From Peribacillus alkalitolerans (lineage in GTDB: Bacteria > Bacillota > Bacilli > Bacillales > DSM-1321), in contig NZ_JAAGVZ010000011.1 of NCBI RefSeq assembly GCF_010882125.1, positions 1-64,000 on the forward strand: a stretch of DNA of 64,000 bases, in the 5' to 3' direction. The translations under genes and the position numbers were made by a program. This document shows, piece by piece, positions 45,201 through 53,354 of this stretch; the stretch's first letter is position 1; each line of letters begins with the position of its first letter. The notes under the pieces were generated by a model. It saw only the letters and a program-made list of their open reading frames with translations, was not told the DNA's origin and did not search any database.

Positions 45201-45305
45201 GCAAGAGGCACGAAGATTGTTGTTACAGCAATAGATGCTGAGGGCAATGTGAGCAGTGGAGTAGAAGTAACGGTAGCGAAAAAGGCTCCTGATAAAAAGA
45301 AATAA
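39294..45305 (+). CDS. Giant secreted multidomain protein with PHP-like metallohydrolase core
   Basis: This protein has 2003 residues with a signal peptide (cleavage near ADAA, residue ~38). Domains in order: lamin-tail domain (~40-220, HVVISQVYGGGGN, FIELYNPTDQPV); an Ig-like domain; an OB-fold (~450-635, FYIQDATGGINVFG); an Fn3-like segment; and a PHP/CehA-type hydrolase (~836-1085). The hydrolase metal residues are likely H840 and H842 in THNH, D872/H873/H875 in SDHSHD, E924, H932 and H973 in FNHPD. Then come a CARDB-like domain (~1190-1295), a DUF4350/GATase-like domain (~1300-1560), two further OB-folds (~1565-1745) and three Ig-like repeats (~1750-1995). There is no LPXTG. It probably hydrolyses extracellular phosphoesters or nucleic acid; this is inference. 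Confidence 0.85.
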   Translation: MKRAHKKEFRRWNSMTLTALLLLGTLLPSSMIGKADAALADHVVISQVYGGGGNSGAPYNKDFIELYNPTDQPVTLDGWSVQYASKTGTGVWGVTNLSGTIPAYGYYLIEEGGGTNGGVALPVPDATGSLAMAGGDGKVALVNTTTPISGAAPANAIDFVGYGAGTTAFEGSGPTKPSLTNSTSAQRRPYANVTPAAGKGNAWDSNDNTADFVAGAPVPRNTASTPEAPMVSNTSLQAVGNNIQFVKNETSSKLTGTAGAASAGSVIKVYEEAAKTTAIGSGTAAETGSFEVTLTTDKALPSVFVSAIQEGKDESDAIEINLAQPSTGVVPEKLSYVINENGTGTLIGNSGAAAAKAKINIYSVSSADASQKLNSQDIEALGTGGFTAVNFENAPDTIYVTQQSSSSKGIMLESVPVAVTKTATDIVTPIKDVKVTNSSGILTNLNKFFAIEGVVTIENNILGAQKNNFYIQDATGGINVFGSFDSGLTIQRGDKLRITGKVIVFNGMTEFEPTTITKVDEGNALPAEKDIAILNLTSFATAEPLEGSLVRLNGKISAVVATGTNYNVTIVDENNKATTLRVMEKTGIKPDTDLVTGKSYSVTGIVGQYTTSTTAHTSGYQVFPRDVKDISAQLSIEHTPITQTYEDTAIEFVANASGAESVSVYYKAADAADFINLPMTAGSEGRYTAVLEAAQVPSAGFVYYIEAKSGGKVQTSGTSGAPHVVALIADTEGPAYYGETPVGGTKVESPRPEISILLKDPSGIDENTIRVWFDNQEIDYTKATVNKSQVKFTPAADLVLGSHTVRVSSKDSKNNSSEYEWTFESVARFTGGQHFRGTTHNHTNISHDGAGTPEDALKAGQRYNYDWFAFSDHSHDIDPTLLGQDTVDRNGMPERKGGQDWQLTKDLAAQYTKNGEYVVFPAFEMTSTTWGHSNIFGTENFIDRNINGKQYQDLNKYYAWVMTYDDVVGQFNHPDMSKDAFNNFKPYNKDVDKLFTMLEVGNGSGHYGYANAEKKFFSVLDLGWHVAPTYGEDNHEGTWGQTRARTVIVADDLSQESLIHSMRNMRVYMEEDPNFKLDVLANGYYMGSTVDSKNLTFNISGSDAVAESRADSDYSYLPADYKSDDRVAKVELISNGGSIVDSITPMTNEFTWNPSYTVTGGQQWFVVKVTQADGEQIYSSPIWSKEEAVDVKVNSIDVVGDVMIEGNPAALKANISNNGTQEVKNIKVDLYFDEVKETNLIGTQTLSSILSKGVGTASFNWASPIKGDHTIIAVVTSLDGLDLGSGQFTLPVKIKEPLGIKVMIDAKHGNENTSTDGGTYKDNLKAFTILLQKEGYKVDETTAVITDAVLSDVNVFVITHPRTAYTAEERAAVAKFVQNGGSVLMAGKSNNSTDPTVNNAMLSEIGTEIRIGNDGVFDLSKSGNFWSDPKVSPYAVRVHPGLVSNYITDRVSFLDYYSGVSLAGADNTALTESGKVVILAKGNETTYQGNIKGGYTYDAVSDETGGSAIPLIASEEIGDKGRIVVSGMNIFNDKQIDESYEPKGNDEFTLNAINWLAHRETKVSTISDARKLPEDSHVVLEGTVTTAAGVFFDAFYVQDETGGIMAFNEVPADSLKQGDKVRIYGHIITFDNNKEIEFSKFDTDVIKIGTGPIVQPKQVPSGEATSAANQGLLVKVKGKVVSKFDDNSYVINDGSGDVLVFTDGYIVNQSGPVPVLKTGDVLEAVGLSGEFAQGTRIRVRDTKELIGTTVPASPGVDAVTENDLKLTGTAEGSSTVVAKVNGQEIGRATATVEGTFEITIAKQAAGTLIAVTASNAAGNESEATEVTVSDATAPAVPVVNAVSDKDVKLTGTVEANATVVAKVNGQEIGRSAASAQGSFEITIAKQAAGTKITVSAADAAGNVSGEAEVTVRDATAPAVPVVNAVTDKDVKLTGTAEANGIVVAKVNGQEIGRSAASAQGSFEITIAKQARGTKIVVTAIDAEGNVSSGVEVTVAKKAPDKKK
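44781..45278 (+). repeat. Near-identical 249-bp tandem repeats encoding Ig-like domains
   Basis: Units starting at 44781 and 45030 (GATGCTACAGCACC...) are 249 bp (83 codons) and nearly identical in DNA. The unit before 44781 is more diverged. High DNA identity points to recent duplication or gene conversion, and to possible copy-number variation between strains. Confidence 0.85.
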
Positions 45306-45312
45306 GATTAGA

Positions 45313-45346
45313 AAGAGCAGAATACTCAGGTATTCTGCTCTTTTTT
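45313..45346 (+). terminator. Terminator of the giant gene
   Basis: AGAGCAGAATAC pairs with GTATTCTGCTCT around TCAG, then TTTTTTG. Confidence 0.92.
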
Positions 45347-45509
45347 GTTCACAATTGGCGGACGAGAAAAACATCTTCTATAGAATTCCTCCATAGAAAG
45401 TAGTAGTTATTTTTGTTGATAAAAGAAAAAGGTTTTCCTGAAATTATAAGTACGCTGGAGGCTTTGAAACAGTTTTGTATTCATGAAATTTGGACAACTA
45501 ACATATATA

Positions 45510-45538
45510 TTGACCAACTAGATAAAATTGGCTAAAAT
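45510..45538 (+). promoter_or_regulatory. Sigma-A promoter of the second peptide-binding protein gene
   Basis: TTGACC (45510-45515), 17-bp spacer, TAAAAT (45533-45538), 84 bp before the ATG. Confidence 0.75.
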
Positions 45539-45622
45539 GTAAAACATTAATCCTTATCGGTTTACTATGGATTGATGTTTTTTTATTAACAATAGATACA
45601 TACATAACAAGGGGGAAAACAA

Positions 45623-47191
45623 ATGAAGAGTTGGCGTATTGTCTCAGTGCTACTACTAAGCTTAATGGTGTTTTTGGCAGCATGTTCTTCTGATACAAAG
45701 GTATCTAAGGACGCAGATAAAGACTCAAGTAAAAAACAAGATACATTAGTTTACGGCATTGATGGTGATCCTGGTAATGCGGTGAACGTAATTACAACGG
45801 GAGATCGCTATGGGTTAATGACTGTTAAAGCCATTTATTCACCACTTTATATGTACAATAGTGCAGACGATGTGGAATATTTCCTGGCTGAAAGCATGAC
45901 ACCCTCAGAAGACTTTTTGACCTATACTGCTAAGTTGAGAAAAGATGTGAAATGGCATGATGGTCAGCCATTTACAGCAGATGATGTAGTTTTCACATTT
46001 GAGCAAATGCTGAACGAAGCAAATGGAGGTTGGGCAAGAGGACAGTTAGTGTTCAATGGTACTCCGCTAAAAGTGAAAAAAGTGGACGATTTTACTGTGA
46101 AATTTACTCTTCCAAATGTAAGTATGAGTGCCATGGAAGCTCTTGGTGGAATCTTTATCATGCCTAAACACGTGTATGAAGGTGAAGCAAATATCGGAAC
46201 TAGCCCTAAAAATGCGAATCCAATTGGTACGGGTCCTTACAAATTCAAAGAATATAAAGCAGGAGAAAGCCTAACATTTGAAAAGAACGGTGATTATTTC
46301 TTAGGTGCACCTTCTATTAATAAAGTTGTATTCAGAATCATAGCTGATCCGAATACTGCTGGTATCGCACTTCAAAAGGGTGAATTAGATGCACTTGCTG
46401 TATCTCCATTTGATGTAAAAAAATACGAGTCTGATAGTAAACTAGCTATTAAGCCATATGAAGAAGGACGCGTAGGGTACATGGCGTTCAATTTGAATTC
46501 CAAAACGGTTCAAGATAAAGCGGTCCGTGAAGCGATTTCTTATGCACTTAACCGAGATGAAATGATTCAAGCTAGTTATATATCAAACGAGTATGCTGAA
46601 CCTGCTTACTCTTTCCTTCCTAGAAAAGCTACTTATTATACAGAAGATGTAAATAAACATGACTTCAACATAGATCAAGCAAAGGGACTTCTTGGAGACA
46701 AAAAAGTGAATTTGAAACTTGCTTATGTTTCTAATAATCCTTTCTATCAGAAGCAGGCTGCTGTCATGCAACAGAACTTAAAAGCAGCTGGAATCAACCT
46801 TGAACTAGTTGGCATGGATGCAGCGGCAATGTTCCAAAAACTTGAAACAAAGCATAGCGATTTTGACATGTTCTTAAATGGTTATATCATGGGTATTGAT
46901 CCAGATTCATTCAACTCCTTATTTGTGACGGGTAGTCCAGCGAACTATATGCATTATAGCAATGCAAAAGTTGATGAATTGTTTAACCAAGGTCGCGTGG
47001 AAACAGATGAAGCAAAAAGACAACAGATTTATGAAGTGTTACAAAAAACCATCTTAGAAGATGCTGTATTCTATCCAATCACAGAAAACAAGCGTATTCT
47101 TGCTGTAGATGCAAATCTTACTGGAATTGATGGAGCGGGATTAGTACCAGTTTATACATTCGGTGATATGTCTAAGCTTTTATTTAAGTAA
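45623..47191 (+). CDS. Peptide ABC transporter substrate-binding lipoprotein (SBP family 5)
   Basis: This 522-residue lipoprotein has signal peptide IVSVLLLSLMVFLAAC (lipobox LAAC). Family blocks are LVYGIDGDPGNAVNV, KLRKDVKWHDGQPFTADDVVFTFEQM, NPIGTGPYKFKEYK and AVREAISYALNRDEMIQ. It resembles the AppA/DppE-type binding proteins of oligopeptide or dipeptide systems. The exact ligand is not evident. It has its own promoter and its own terminator, and the cognate permease and ATPase genes start ~300 bp later, so it can be made in excess. Confidence 0.9.
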   Translation: MKSWRIVSVLLLSLMVFLAACSSDTKVSKDADKDSSKKQDTLVYGIDGDPGNAVNVITTGDRYGLMTVKAIYSPLYMYNSADDVEYFLAESMTPSEDFLTYTAKLRKDVKWHDGQPFTADDVVFTFEQMLNEANGGWARGQLVFNGTPLKVKKVDDFTVKFTLPNVSMSAMEALGGIFIMPKHVYEGEANIGTSPKNANPIGTGPYKFKEYKAGESLTFEKNGDYFLGAPSINKVVFRIIADPNTAGIALQKGELDALAVSPFDVKKYESDSKLAIKPYEEGRVGYMAFNLNSKTVQDKAVREAISYALNRDEMIQASYISNEYAEPAYSFLPRKATYYTEDVNKHDFNIDQAKGLLGDKKVNLKLAYVSNNPFYQKQAAVMQQNLKAAGINLELVGMDAAAMFQKLETKHSDFDMFLNGYIMGIDPDSFNSLFVTGSPANYMHYSNAKVDELFNQGRVETDEAKRQQIYEVLQKTILEDAVFYPITENKRILAVDANLTGIDGAGLVPVYTFGDMSKLLFK

Positions 47192-47206
47192 TTGCTAGAA
47201 TTCCGA

Positions 47207-47238
47207 CCTTGTCACTTTTTTTAGTGGCAAGGTTTTTT
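47207..47238 (+). terminator. Terminator between binding protein and permease genes
   Basis: CCTTGTCACT pairs with AGTGGCAAGG (one T-G pair), then six T. Partial read-through would set the ratio of binding protein to transporter. Confidence 0.85.
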
Positions 47239-47326
47239 CCGTAATATGTATATAAGTAGATTTTGAGAAATATCTTCTACACACTCGAAACTTTATACAT
47301 GGTAAGAAATTTTTGAAGTTAGAGTA

Positions 47327-47474
47327 GTGTCTAGCTCCATCGCCCAGCGACTAGTGTACTTCGCCCACCTCCCTACGATAAGTCAACATCGAATCACTAA
47401 CGTTCTTCGTGTTTCCTTTATCTCAGTCGGAGTGCTCCAGTCCATACGTCGCTAAACGGGCGCTTGCGCTTTTC
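47327..47474. repeat. Dispersed ~148-bp element, copy 2, inside a peptide-transport locus
   Basis: Same element and orientation as at 32361-32508, starting GTGTCTAGCT and ending GCGCTTTT. Its terminal parts (GCCCAGCGAC and GTCGCTAAACGGGC) are imperfectly complementary. It ends ~23 bp before the permease start and so lies in the 5' leader of the permease transcript. Confidence 0.85.
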
Positions 47475-47496
47475 TTATTATGAAGGGGGGACTATC

Positions 47497-48450
47497 ATGC
47501 TTCGATACATAGGTAAAAGGTTGTTGCAGGCGATTCCATTGCTTGTACTTATTTCTGTCATTTGTTTCACTTTGATTCAATTGGCACCTTATGATGCAGT
47601 GGATGCAATGACGACACCGAACATGACTGAGGAAACGATCCAATTGATTAAAGAAAAATATGGATTGGACAAACCAGCATATGAGCAATATTTCTATTGG
47701 ATGGCTGGATTATTAAAAGGGGAGCTTGGTTATTCAATTGTTACTCATGAGTCAATATCTAACGATTTAATATCAAGGATTCCTAATACGGTAATGCTTG
47801 TACTTCCAGCTTATTTGTTGGCACTTCTATTAGCCATTGTCCTTGGATTAGTGGCAGGTACGAAAAAGGGGAAGTGGGCTGATAAACTGATTGATGGATT
47901 TTGTTCTATTGGTATATCGATTCCTAGCTTCTGGCTTGCCATGATATTAATCTTTTTCTTCGGTTATAAATTGAATTTACTACCTATTTTAGGTATGCAC
48001 ACTATAGGAATGGAGGATTCATTCAACGATTTACTATTACATTTAATTTTGCCAGTAACTGTGTTGACTCTTGCTTTCTTACCTGAACTGACAAGATACG
48101 TCCGTTCATCTACGATTGGGCAATTGACGGAAGACTATGTGATGGTTCAAACCGCATATGGTGAATCTCGATTTGCCATTCTCCTTAAGCATGTATTACG
48201 GAATGTATTGCTGCCGATTGTGACCATTGTAGGTATGAGCTTGCCAATCCTAGTGACGGGGGCTTTTGTTACGGAGACCGTTTTCGGGTGGCCGGGGATT
48301 GGACCTTACTTCGTAAAAGCGATACAAGGTTTTGATTATCCTGTCGTAATGGCAGTCATGTTATTGTCTTCCTCGCTAGTCATCATCGGCAACCTACTTT
48401 CAGATATTCTATATGTCATCATTGATCCTCGGATAAAGGAGATGTCTTAA
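47497..48450 (+). CDS. Peptide ABC transporter permease, OppB/AppB-type
   Basis: This 317-residue permease has six predicted helices. It has YIGKRLLQAIPLLVLISVICF at the start, the EAA loop within DYVMVQTAYGESRFAILLKHVLRNV, VTGAFVTETVFGWPGIG, and the ending YVIIDPRIK. ATG 47497 follows AAGGGGGG; the longer ORF from 47464 reads into the repeat element. The next permease gene follows after 3 bp, consistent with an operon of four genes to 51295. Confidence 0.92.
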   Translation: MLRYIGKRLLQAIPLLVLISVICFTLIQLAPYDAVDAMTTPNMTEETIQLIKEKYGLDKPAYEQYFYWMAGLLKGELGYSIVTHESISNDLISRIPNTVMLVLPAYLLALLLAIVLGLVAGTKKGKWADKLIDGFCSIGISIPSFWLAMILIFFFGYKLNLLPILGMHTIGMEDSFNDLLLHLILPVTVLTLAFLPELTRYVRSSTIGQLTEDYVMVQTAYGESRFAILLKHVLRNVLLPIVTIVGMSLPILVTGAFVTETVFGWPGIGPYFVKAIQGFDYPVVMAVMLLSSSLVIIGNLLSDILYVIIDPRIKEMS

Positions 48451-48453
48451 TCG

Positions 48454-49308
48454 ATGGCTAGAAAAAGAAATCGGAGATTAATAGGTATTAAACAGGAGCT
48501 TGTTTCGAATAAAACAGCCTTAGTTTCATTTGTATTTTTAGTGTTTATCATATTGGTATCTTTATTTTCCTTCCTATCTCCTTTTGAACCAGATCAAGTG
48601 GATGTCACTAATGTGTTAATGCCACCGAGTAATGAGCATCTCTTTGGAACAGATGAATTAGGACGTGACTATTTGACAAGGGCGCTCTATGGAGGCAGGG
48701 TTTCATTGACTGTTGGAATACTTGCCATGTTGATATCAACTTGCATAGGAGTATTGGTGGGTACGATAAGCGGATATTTTGGTGGGAAAATAGATAGCTT
48801 GTTAATGAGATTAGTAGATGTTATTTCCTCCATTCCATGGATGATTCTGGTGACGGTTGTCAGTATTTATCTAACACCAGGCTTAAAAGCGATCATACTG
48901 GTAATAGGACTTTTCACTTGGATGGGGACAGCGAGACTAGTCCGTGCTGAAACATTGACTGTAAAAGAGAGGGAATATGTATTGTATGCGAAGGTTTCTG
49001 GACAATCTACAGTATCCATCATTACTAAGCACATCATTCCTGCAGTATTTCCAACATTCATCGTTGCTTCAACGGTCAGCATAGCGAATGCCATCATGAT
49101 GGAGTCAGCGTTAAGCTTCTTGGGATTAGGGGTACAGCAGCCAGTCTCATCTTGGGGAAGTATGCTTCAAAATGCACAAGGAAATTTAGGAATTGCACCT
49201 TATATGGCCATTCTTCCAGGAATGCTCATTGTATTGACTGTATTTTCATTTAATAAATTAGGCGATGTACTCCGAGCAGGTGTCGAACCTAAAACAAAAA
49301 GCAAATAG
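48454..49308 (+). CDS. Peptide ABC transporter permease, OppC/AppC-type
   Basis: This 284-residue partner permease has the first helix VSFVFLVFIILVSLFSFL, the HLFGTDELGRDYLTRALYGGRVSL signature, the EAA loop in EYVLYAKVSGQSTVSIITKH, and ALSFLGLGVQQPVSSWG. It is shorter than DppC, lacking the long soluble N-terminus. It lies 3 bp from the upstream gene and 12 bp before the ATPase gene. Confidence 0.92.
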   Translation: MARKRNRRLIGIKQELVSNKTALVSFVFLVFIILVSLFSFLSPFEPDQVDVTNVLMPPSNEHLFGTDELGRDYLTRALYGGRVSLTVGILAMLISTCIGVLVGTISGYFGGKIDSLLMRLVDVISSIPWMILVTVVSIYLTPGLKAIILVIGLFTWMGTARLVRAETLTVKEREYVLYAKVSGQSTVSIITKHIIPAVFPTFIVASTVSIANAIMMESALSFLGLGVQQPVSSWGSMLQNAQGNLGIAPYMAILPGMLIVLTVFSFNKLGDVLRAGVEPKTKSK

Positions 49309-49320
49309 GGGGTGAGCTAG

Positions 49321-50325
49321 ATGAATGGAACGGTATTATTTAAAGAGCTACTGAGTATAAGAGATTTGCGAACCTCATTTTATGAAGGGAATACAAAAAA
49401 AGAAGCAGTCCGTGGAGTCAGCTTTTCGATTGAAAAAGGGGAAGTCCTTGGGATTGTAGGAGAATCGGGCAGCGGTAAAAGCATCATGATGAAATCAATT
49501 CTAGGTTTATTGCCTCAAAATGCCAAGGTCGATGAAGGTGAGATTATCCTGAATGGAAAGCACGTCGATGGAATGTCAAAAAAAGACCTGCAAAAAATTA
49601 GAGGCAGAGAAATCGCGATGATTTTTCAAGATCCTATGACCGCTTTAAATCCTTTAAAAAAAGTCGGCGATCATATCATTGACTTACTCGTTCGAATAAG
49701 GGGCTTAAATAAGAAGCAGGCAAGAATAGAAGCAGTTGAGGTTATTCGTTCTGTTGGCATTCCGTCTCCTGAACAAAGATTGAACCAGTATCCACATGAG
49801 TTCAGTGGAGGAATGAGGCAGCGTGTACTTGTTGCGATGGCACTTGCCTGTCAACCTGAATTATTAATTGCAGATGAGCCAACAACTGCTTTAGATGTAA
49901 CGATTCAAGCTCAAATTCTTCAATTACTAAAATCTCTAAGACAAAACAACGATATGGCAATCGCTCTTATCACTCACGATTTGGGGGTAGTGGCTAGCCT
50001 TTGTAGTCGCATCATTGTTATGTACGCAGGCCAAATCATGGAAGAAGGAACTGCGGAGGAAATATTCTATGATTCGAAACATCCCTATACGAAAGCTTTA
50101 CTAAATTCTATCCCAAAATTGAATGAAGTAGAGAAGCAAAGGTTGAGACCGATAAAAGGTACTGCACCATCGTTGACTGATCAGCCAAAAGGATGTCCAT
50201 TTGCAAGTCGCTGTGAGTTTTCATTTAATAAATGCTTTTCCGAAGATCCATCCTATCAAGCATTTTCATCCACACAACGTTCTAAATGCTGGATTGCAAA
50301 TGAGGTAGGTGAGACCAATGAATGA
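49321..50325 (+). CDS. Peptide ABC transporter ATPase, OppD/AppD-type
   Basis: This 334-residue ATPase has Walker [19 protein letters not shown], signature FSGGMRQR, and Walker [13 protein letters not shown] followed by TIQAQIL. The C-terminal domain has the Cys pattern GCPFASRC...C...CW typical of OppD/DppD. The ribosome site GGGGGTGAG lies directly before ATG 49321. Its stop overlaps the start of the next ATPase (ATG 50318), so translation is coupled. Confidence 0.92.
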   Translation: MNGTVLFKELLSIRDLRTSFYEGNTKKEAVRGVSFSIEKGEVLGIVGESGSGKSIMMKSILGLLPQNAKVDEGEIILNGKHVDGMSKKDLQKIRGREIAMIFQDPMTALNPLKKVGDHIIDLLVRIRGLNKKQARIEAVEVIRSVGIPSPEQRLNQYPHEFSGGMRQRVLVAMALACQPELLIADEPTTALDVTIQAQILQLLKSLRQNNDMAIALITHDLGVVASLCSRIIVMYAGQIMEEGTAEEIFYDSKHPYTKALLNSIPKLNEVEKQRLRPIKGTAPSLTDQPKGCPFASRCEFSFNKCFSEDPSYQAFSSTQRSKCWIANEVGETNE

Positions 50326-51295
50326 GAATACATTAATTGAAGTGAAAAATGTAAAAAAATATTTTTCGGTCAAGCCCTCCATATTCTCAAGACAAAGGAA
50401 GATTGTGAAAGCGGTAGACGACGTAAGTTTCACGATTAATCGTGGAGAGACGTTTGGATTGGTTGGAGAATCCGGTTGCGGAAAATCAACACTAGGAAGA
50501 ACCATTACAAGGCTTTATGACCCAACTGATGGAAGTATTTTGTTTCGAAACGTAGATATTTCAAGCCTTCATTCAAAGGAAATGCAAGCCTATCGAAAAA
50601 AGATGCAAATGATATTCCAAGATCCATACTCATCCCTCAATCCGTATATGAACGTGGAAGAAATCATAGGAGAACCTATGGATATCCATATGAAATTAGG
50701 GAAAAAAGAAAAGCTAGATAAGATGATTGAAATACTTGGTAAGGTTGGCTTGAAGAAAGAGGATCTGGAGAAATTCCCGTATGAATTTAGTGGTGGCCAA
50801 CGACAAAGGATTGGAATTGCCAGGGCACTATCTGTGAATCCGGAATTCATCTTGGCTGATGAAGCCATTTCAGCTTTGGATGTTTCGATTCAAGCACAAG
50901 TTATTAATCTATTAGAAGATTTACAGGAAGAAATGGGATTGACCTATTTGTTCGTAGCCCACGACCTATCCATGGTAAAGCATATATCCGATCGGATAGG
51001 GGTTATGTATCTTGGAAAAATAGTGGAGGTTTCACCAAGTACTGAACTGTATAAAAAACCTTTACACCCATATACTCAGGCTTTACTATCGGCCATTCCA
51101 ATTCCAGATCCAAGACTAGCAAAAGAAGCTGTTCATGAACCAATAACTGGAGAATTGCCAAGTCCCCTTGATTTACCAAGTGGCTGTCGTTTTAGAACTA
51201 GATGTCCATTTGCCACTGCAACATGTGCTGAAGTAGAACCAGAACTAAAAAAAGTAGCAAAAGATCAATATGTCGCTTGCCATCTATATGAATAA
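50318..51295 (+). CDS. Peptide ABC transporter ATPase, OppF/AppF-type
   Basis: This 325-residue second ATPase has [27 protein letters not shown], and [12 protein letters not shown] with Ala in place of the usual Pro after the catalytic Glu. The C-terminal [16 protein letters not shown] block and a terminal AC give the cysteine set. ATG 50318 lies 8 bp inside the previous gene, after AGGTGAG. With its partner it forms the ATP motor of the second peptide transporter. A perfect hairpin terminator follows. Confidence 0.92.
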   Translation: MNENTLIEVKNVKKYFSVKPSIFSRQRKIVKAVDDVSFTINRGETFGLVGESGCGKSTLGRTITRLYDPTDGSILFRNVDISSLHSKEMQAYRKKMQMIFQDPYSSLNPYMNVEEIIGEPMDIHMKLGKKEKLDKMIEILGKVGLKKEDLEKFPYEFSGGQRQRIGIARALSVNPEFILADEAISALDVSIQAQVINLLEDLQEEMGLTYLFVAHDLSMVKHISDRIGVMYLGKIVEVSPSTELYKKPLHPYTQALLSAIPIPDPRLAKEAVHEPITGELPSPLDLPSGCRFRTRCPFATATCAEVEPELKKVAKDQYVACHLYE

Positions 51296-51299
51296 AGTA

Positions 51300-51333
51300 A
51301 AGTCTCAAAAGAATATTCTTTTGAGACTTTTTT
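51300..51333 (+). terminator. Terminator of the second peptide-transport operon
   Basis: AAGTCTCAAAAG pairs with CTTTTGAGACTT around AATATT, then TTTTG. Confidence 0.92.
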
Positions 51334-51439
51334 GTAACAAAGGAATCGATTTTGATGACGAAAGGGATACCGGGAAAATTCATAAAAATTGAATTTACAT
51401 CTATAAGAATAGTAATCTGAAAAATAATATACAATAGCA

Positions 51440-51478
51440 GAGGCTTTGATCTTCCCTATTTAAGGCCTCTACTTTTTT
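51440..51478 (+). terminator. Extra terminator-like hairpin with no gene in front
   Basis: AGAGGC (51440-51445) pairs with GCCTCT (51465-51470) around a 19-nt loop, then ACTTTTTTATT. The ~100 bp before it hold no ORF. It may back up the operon terminator or end a short untranslated RNA. Confidence 0.5.
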
Positions 51479-51587
51479 ATTCTATAATAGTTGATATAGT
51501 CCTTATTTATCATTGTAAGAAGGAATAGTTTCCATTAAAATAGGTCTATATTTACAGAAATAGTTTGTCATCCAGGGGGATTGCACT

Positions 51588-53312
51588 ATGAGGAAATTTT
51601 TAAAAGTAGGACCTAAGCTTGCAGGTTCATTCGCTATTATAATGGTGATAATGCTATTGATGGGACTTATTGGATTGTTCAACATGAACAAAATGAACAA
51701 AAAGTCCGAAGAGATGACGGAAGAATGGCTTCCAAGAGTAGAAGAAATCAATAATATCAACTATTTGACTGAACATATGGTAGCTCTTGAATTGAAATAC
51801 ATAACAGAATCAGATGTAAATAAAAAAACGCGTCTAGATAGTGATATTCGTATTACATCAGCATTGATGAATCGAGCTTTGAAAAAATATAGTGATTCTA
51901 CCACTTCAAAAAGTGAACAAAATTCGATTGCAGACTTAACTAAGGCTTGGCATGATTATTTGAAATTCCATCAGGATTTCCTTACGATAGCATTGACTAG
52001 GGACTTATTGGCTCCTGAGAATCGATCGGAGCTATCCAAGCAATATACAAAATCTGAAGCTATCTTCAATGAAATGGATGAACAAATCCAGGAACTTATT
52101 ATTATCAACAAAAAGGGTGCTCTAAAAGCGGCTAAAGATAGTAAGCAGTTATATGAAGCCACTAGATTGAACACAATCATCATGCTATCGGTGGCGACAT
52201 TGCTTGGAATAATTTTAGCAACGTATTTAACTAGGAATATTCGTCGTCCGTTACAAGAGTTGAATAAAAATGTTCGTATCGTAGCAGAGGGTGATTTTAC
52301 GATTGATCCGATTGAAGTGAAAAATAGGGATGAAATTGGGGAGTTGGCTGAATCATTTAACACGATGGGGTTTAATTTAGCACGCTTGATTCGTGAAGTT
52401 AGCTTAACGTCGGAACAAGTCGCCGCTTCAGCTGAACAATTGATGGCAAGTTCTGAGCAGACAAGTTTAGCTACCCAACATATCGCCTCTACGATACAGG
52501 AGGTCGCATCTACAACAGATATGCAGTTGCAAAGTGTCGAGGAGAGTTCCAAGGCTGTAACTTCATTATCTGATGAGGTATTCCAAGTGGCCCAAAGTGC
52601 GCAAACTGTATCAGAAATATCTGAAAATGCTTCTGGACTTGCAAAAGAAGGGGAATTGTCCATCAAACAAGCGGTTACCCAAATGAATTCCATTTATAAA
52701 ACAATCGATGATCTTGCAGCAGTGATTCAAAATTTAGGAAAACACTCCCAAGAGATTGGACAAATCAGTGATGTCATTACAGGGATCGCGGATCAAACGA
52801 ATCTTTTAGCCCTTAACGCAGCAATTGAAGCAGCACGTGCAGGAGAGCAAGGCAGGGGATTTGCGGTGGTAGCAGATGAAGTCCGAAAACTAGCAGAACA
52901 ATCCTCATTATCCGCTCAAAAAATAGGAGCCTTGATAAAAACGATACAAGTAGAATCTCAAAATGCAGAAAGTGCTATGAGAATAGGTACAGAAGAAGTT
53001 AATGAAGGAATACAGGTAGTCAACAAAACCGGTAACACCTTTAACGATATTATCAAAGCTGTCGAGCAAGTTACTGAACGGATCCAGGGAGTATCAGAGG
53101 CATCCCAGCACATGTCAACAGGTGCAGCGGAAGTGGATGCATCCATTAAAGAAATCGCTGGTACCGTTGCCAACACCGCATCAGGTACAGAAGCTGTTTC
53201 AGCTTCAACTGAAGAACAACTTGCATCCATGGAAGAAATATCAGCTTCGGCATCGTCATTGTCTCAAATGGCAGAAAACATGCAAGACTTAATCAAAAAG
53301 TTTAAGGTTTAA
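51588..53312 (+). CDS. Methyl-accepting chemotaxis protein (4HB-HAMP-MA)
   Basis: This 574-residue chemoreceptor has a first membrane helix at ~11-33, an extracytoplasmic four-helix-bundle sensor (~35-190), a second helix at ~193-213 and a HAMP domain ([20 protein letters not shown], ~215-268). A long coiled-coil signalling domain follows, with hairpin tip [40 protein letters not shown] reduced to key blocks [20 protein letters not shown] and [12 protein letters not shown]. It has no Cache domain and no CheB/CheR-docking pentapeptide. The ligand is unknown; its place after a peptide transporter is suggestive only. A TTTCATCC-like weak ribosome site with GGGGG precedes the ATG. Confidence 0.93.
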   Translation: MRKFLKVGPKLAGSFAIIMVIMLLMGLIGLFNMNKMNKKSEEMTEEWLPRVEEINNINYLTEHMVALELKYITESDVNKKTRLDSDIRITSALMNRALKKYSDSTTSKSEQNSIADLTKAWHDYLKFHQDFLTIALTRDLLAPENRSELSKQYTKSEAIFNEMDEQIQELIIINKKGALKAAKDSKQLYEATRLNTIIMLSVATLLGIILATYLTRNIRRPLQELNKNVRIVAEGDFTIDPIEVKNRDEIGELAESFNTMGFNLARLIREVSLTSEQVAASAEQLMASSEQTSLATQHIASTIQEVASTTDMQLQSVEESSKAVTSLSDEVFQVAQSAQTVSEISENASGLAKEGELSIKQAVTQMNSIYKTIDDLAAVIQNLGKHSQEIGQISDVITGIADQTNLLALNAAIEAARAGEQGRGFAVVADEVRKLAEQSSLSAQKIGALIKTIQVESQNAESAMRIGTEEVNEGIQVVNKTGNTFNDIIKAVEQVTERIQGVSEASQHMSTGAAEVDASIKEIAGTVANTASGTEAVSASTEEQLASMEEISASASSLSQMAENMQDLIKKFKV

Positions 53313-53317
53313 CCCTA

Positions 53318-53354
53318 AACATCCGACAGGAACAATACCTGTCGGATGTTTTTT
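53318..53354. terminator. Terminator shared by the chemoreceptor and PPOX genes
   Basis: AACATCCGACAGG pairs with CCTGTCGGATGTT around a 7-nt loop, with T's on the plus side. Confidence 0.88.

Noticed and set aside
44489-45374. Two long minus-strand open frames (252 and 213 codons) antisense to the Ig repeats
   Set aside because: They arise from the repeated, biased codon use of the plus-strand gene, have no ribosome site, and encode low-complexity Ser/Ala/Thr or Cys-rich sequence.
47262-47276. CodY box upstream of the second permease operon
   Set aside because: GATTTTGAGAAATAT has about four mismatches to the 15-nt consensus, not above background in AT-rich DNA.
51971-52693. 240-codon minus-strand frame
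   Set aside because: Antisense of the chemoreceptor coiled coil; Ser/Ile-rich shadow without ribosome site.
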